Assembly (NCBI GenBank): GCA_903901975.1
Contig: CAIUTB010000071.1
Span: 1 to 56,590 of the forward strand
Length of the DNA: 56,590 nucleotides
DNA from: an uncultured Bacteroidales bacterium
GTDB lineage: Bacteria > Bacteroidota > Bacteroidia > Bacteroidales > Paludibacteraceae
Reading direction: 5' to 3'
Each line of letters opens with the position of its first letter. Positions within the stretch are counted from its first letter, which is position 1. The translations under genes and the position numbers were made by a program. Below the pieces are notes generated by a model, which was not told the origin of the DNA, did not search any database, and was given only the letters and a program-made list of their open reading frames with translations. Positions 56,024 to 56,590 of this stretch are shown piece after piece.

Positions 56024-56590
56024 TTACCTGTAATTTTATCTGAATATATTTGAAAATAACATATAACAAATCCTGATAAAATTACTATAAAATACAGATA
56101 ATGAAGTATGTAGCAAATATTAATTGATACTCATATATATTACTACATATTATTTGTCAATAGCTACTATAAGTTAATTTACGTAAGAACTATAATAATT
56201 TAAACTTAAAAATGCAAACCAAAAAAGAATACATAAATCTAATAATCAAACTATTATATATCAGAATGCAAATACATATAAAGATTTAAATACTGTTGAG
56301 ATTATTGTCTAAGTAATTGAATAAAATAGAAATCGACAATAAAATATTATCTTTTTTGAAATCTAAAACATTATTTATACATAGACTTCGATTTATTTGC
56401 ATTATTTGTGTTTTAAATCGTTCATTTAGTGAATAACATTTTGTTAATTATTTGATATGATATACTTAATACCAATACTTCGTTAAACTTAATGTTAATC
56501 GTTTGAATATCAAGAAAATAAACCTGATATTATTTGTATAAGTCATTGGAAATCATTACCTTTATAGGTACTTCAACTCCTATAAATTCA
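56024..56590. other. AT-rich right edge without a gene
   Basis: 567 AT-rich bases. No coding region and no trace of the T9SS tail that adjoins the left copy of the duplication. A plus-strand promoter near the end points to a gene outside the window. Confidence 0.6.
56533..56564 (+). promoter_or_regulatory. Promoter reading out of the window
   Basis: TTTG at 56533-56536, a 20-base spacer, TACCTTTA at 56557-56564 (7 of 8 to TAnnTTTG). The gene it serves would lie to the right. Confidence 0.45.

Overview
The window is AT-rich chromosomal DNA from a member of the Bacteroidota, most likely a Bacteroidales species of the propionate-forming Paludibacter/Bacteroides type. This rests on gene content (SprA of the type IX secretion system, SprB-repeat surface proteins with a T9SS C-terminal domain, a DUF5723 protein, a methylmalonyl-CoA carboxylase operon, PPDK). 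It also rests on promoters of the Bacteroidetes form (TTG/TTTG, about 19-23 bases, TAnnTTTG), the near absence of Shine-Dalgarno sites, and the many convergent gene pairs separated by bidirectional hairpin terminators. No rRNA, tRNA, CRISPR array, complete insertion sequence or phage gene was seen.

Layout. 0.4-4.1 kb: an MFS transporter, then two small lipoproteins and a YgiC-type glutathionylspermidine-synthase-like ligase (a ygiB-ygiC-like set), then a convergent NUDIX hydrolase. 4.2-4.5 kb: a promoter, a hairpin and a frameshifted small gene. 4.5-10.2 kb (+): LptF/LptG permease, ribBA, a short-chain dehydrogenase and a DUF349 protein, closed by a 31-bp perfect bidirectional terminator. 10.3-22.4 kb (-): grpE-dnaJ, and ruvA-sprA-dsbD behind one good promoter. 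22.6-28 kb: HD phosphohydrolase, an exported superoxide dismutase, bifunctional PutA. 28.2-34.4 kb: a large lipoprotein plus a DUF5723 protein, an exported lactonase-fold protein, and OsmC. 34.5-39.2 kb (-): PPDK and a conserved protein of unsettled function. 39.5-42.5 kb (+): epimerase, carboxyltransferase, a small gamma-like subunit and a biotin carrier. 42.5-54.4 kb (-): a three-gene surface-protein operon with a 900-residue and a 2833-residue SprB-repeat protein and a 207-residue membrane-associated protein.

The least ordinary part is 42.2-56.0 kb. The 3' end of the biotin-carrier gene, its terminator and the 207-residue gene are present a second time, in the same orientation, about 12.9 kb further on. 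This direct repeat flanks the two giant surface-protein genes. In the second copy both genes are broken, but the terminator stem is preserved and most differences in the biotin-carrier fragment are synonymous. The two SprB-repeat proteins also share a pattern in which two neighbouring repeats each lose one, complementary, cysteine.

A second theme is short-period (mostly 7-base) word repeats in intergenic gaps, with one patch that appears to have entered the coding sequence of putA between its two enzyme domains.

How the genes fit together: PPDK, the epimerase and the biotin-dependent carboxylase subunits point to the succinate-propionate route. SprA is the outer-membrane translocon that would export T9SS clients such as the 2833-residue protein. 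DsbD, the exported SOD and the lactonase-fold protein act in the cell envelope.
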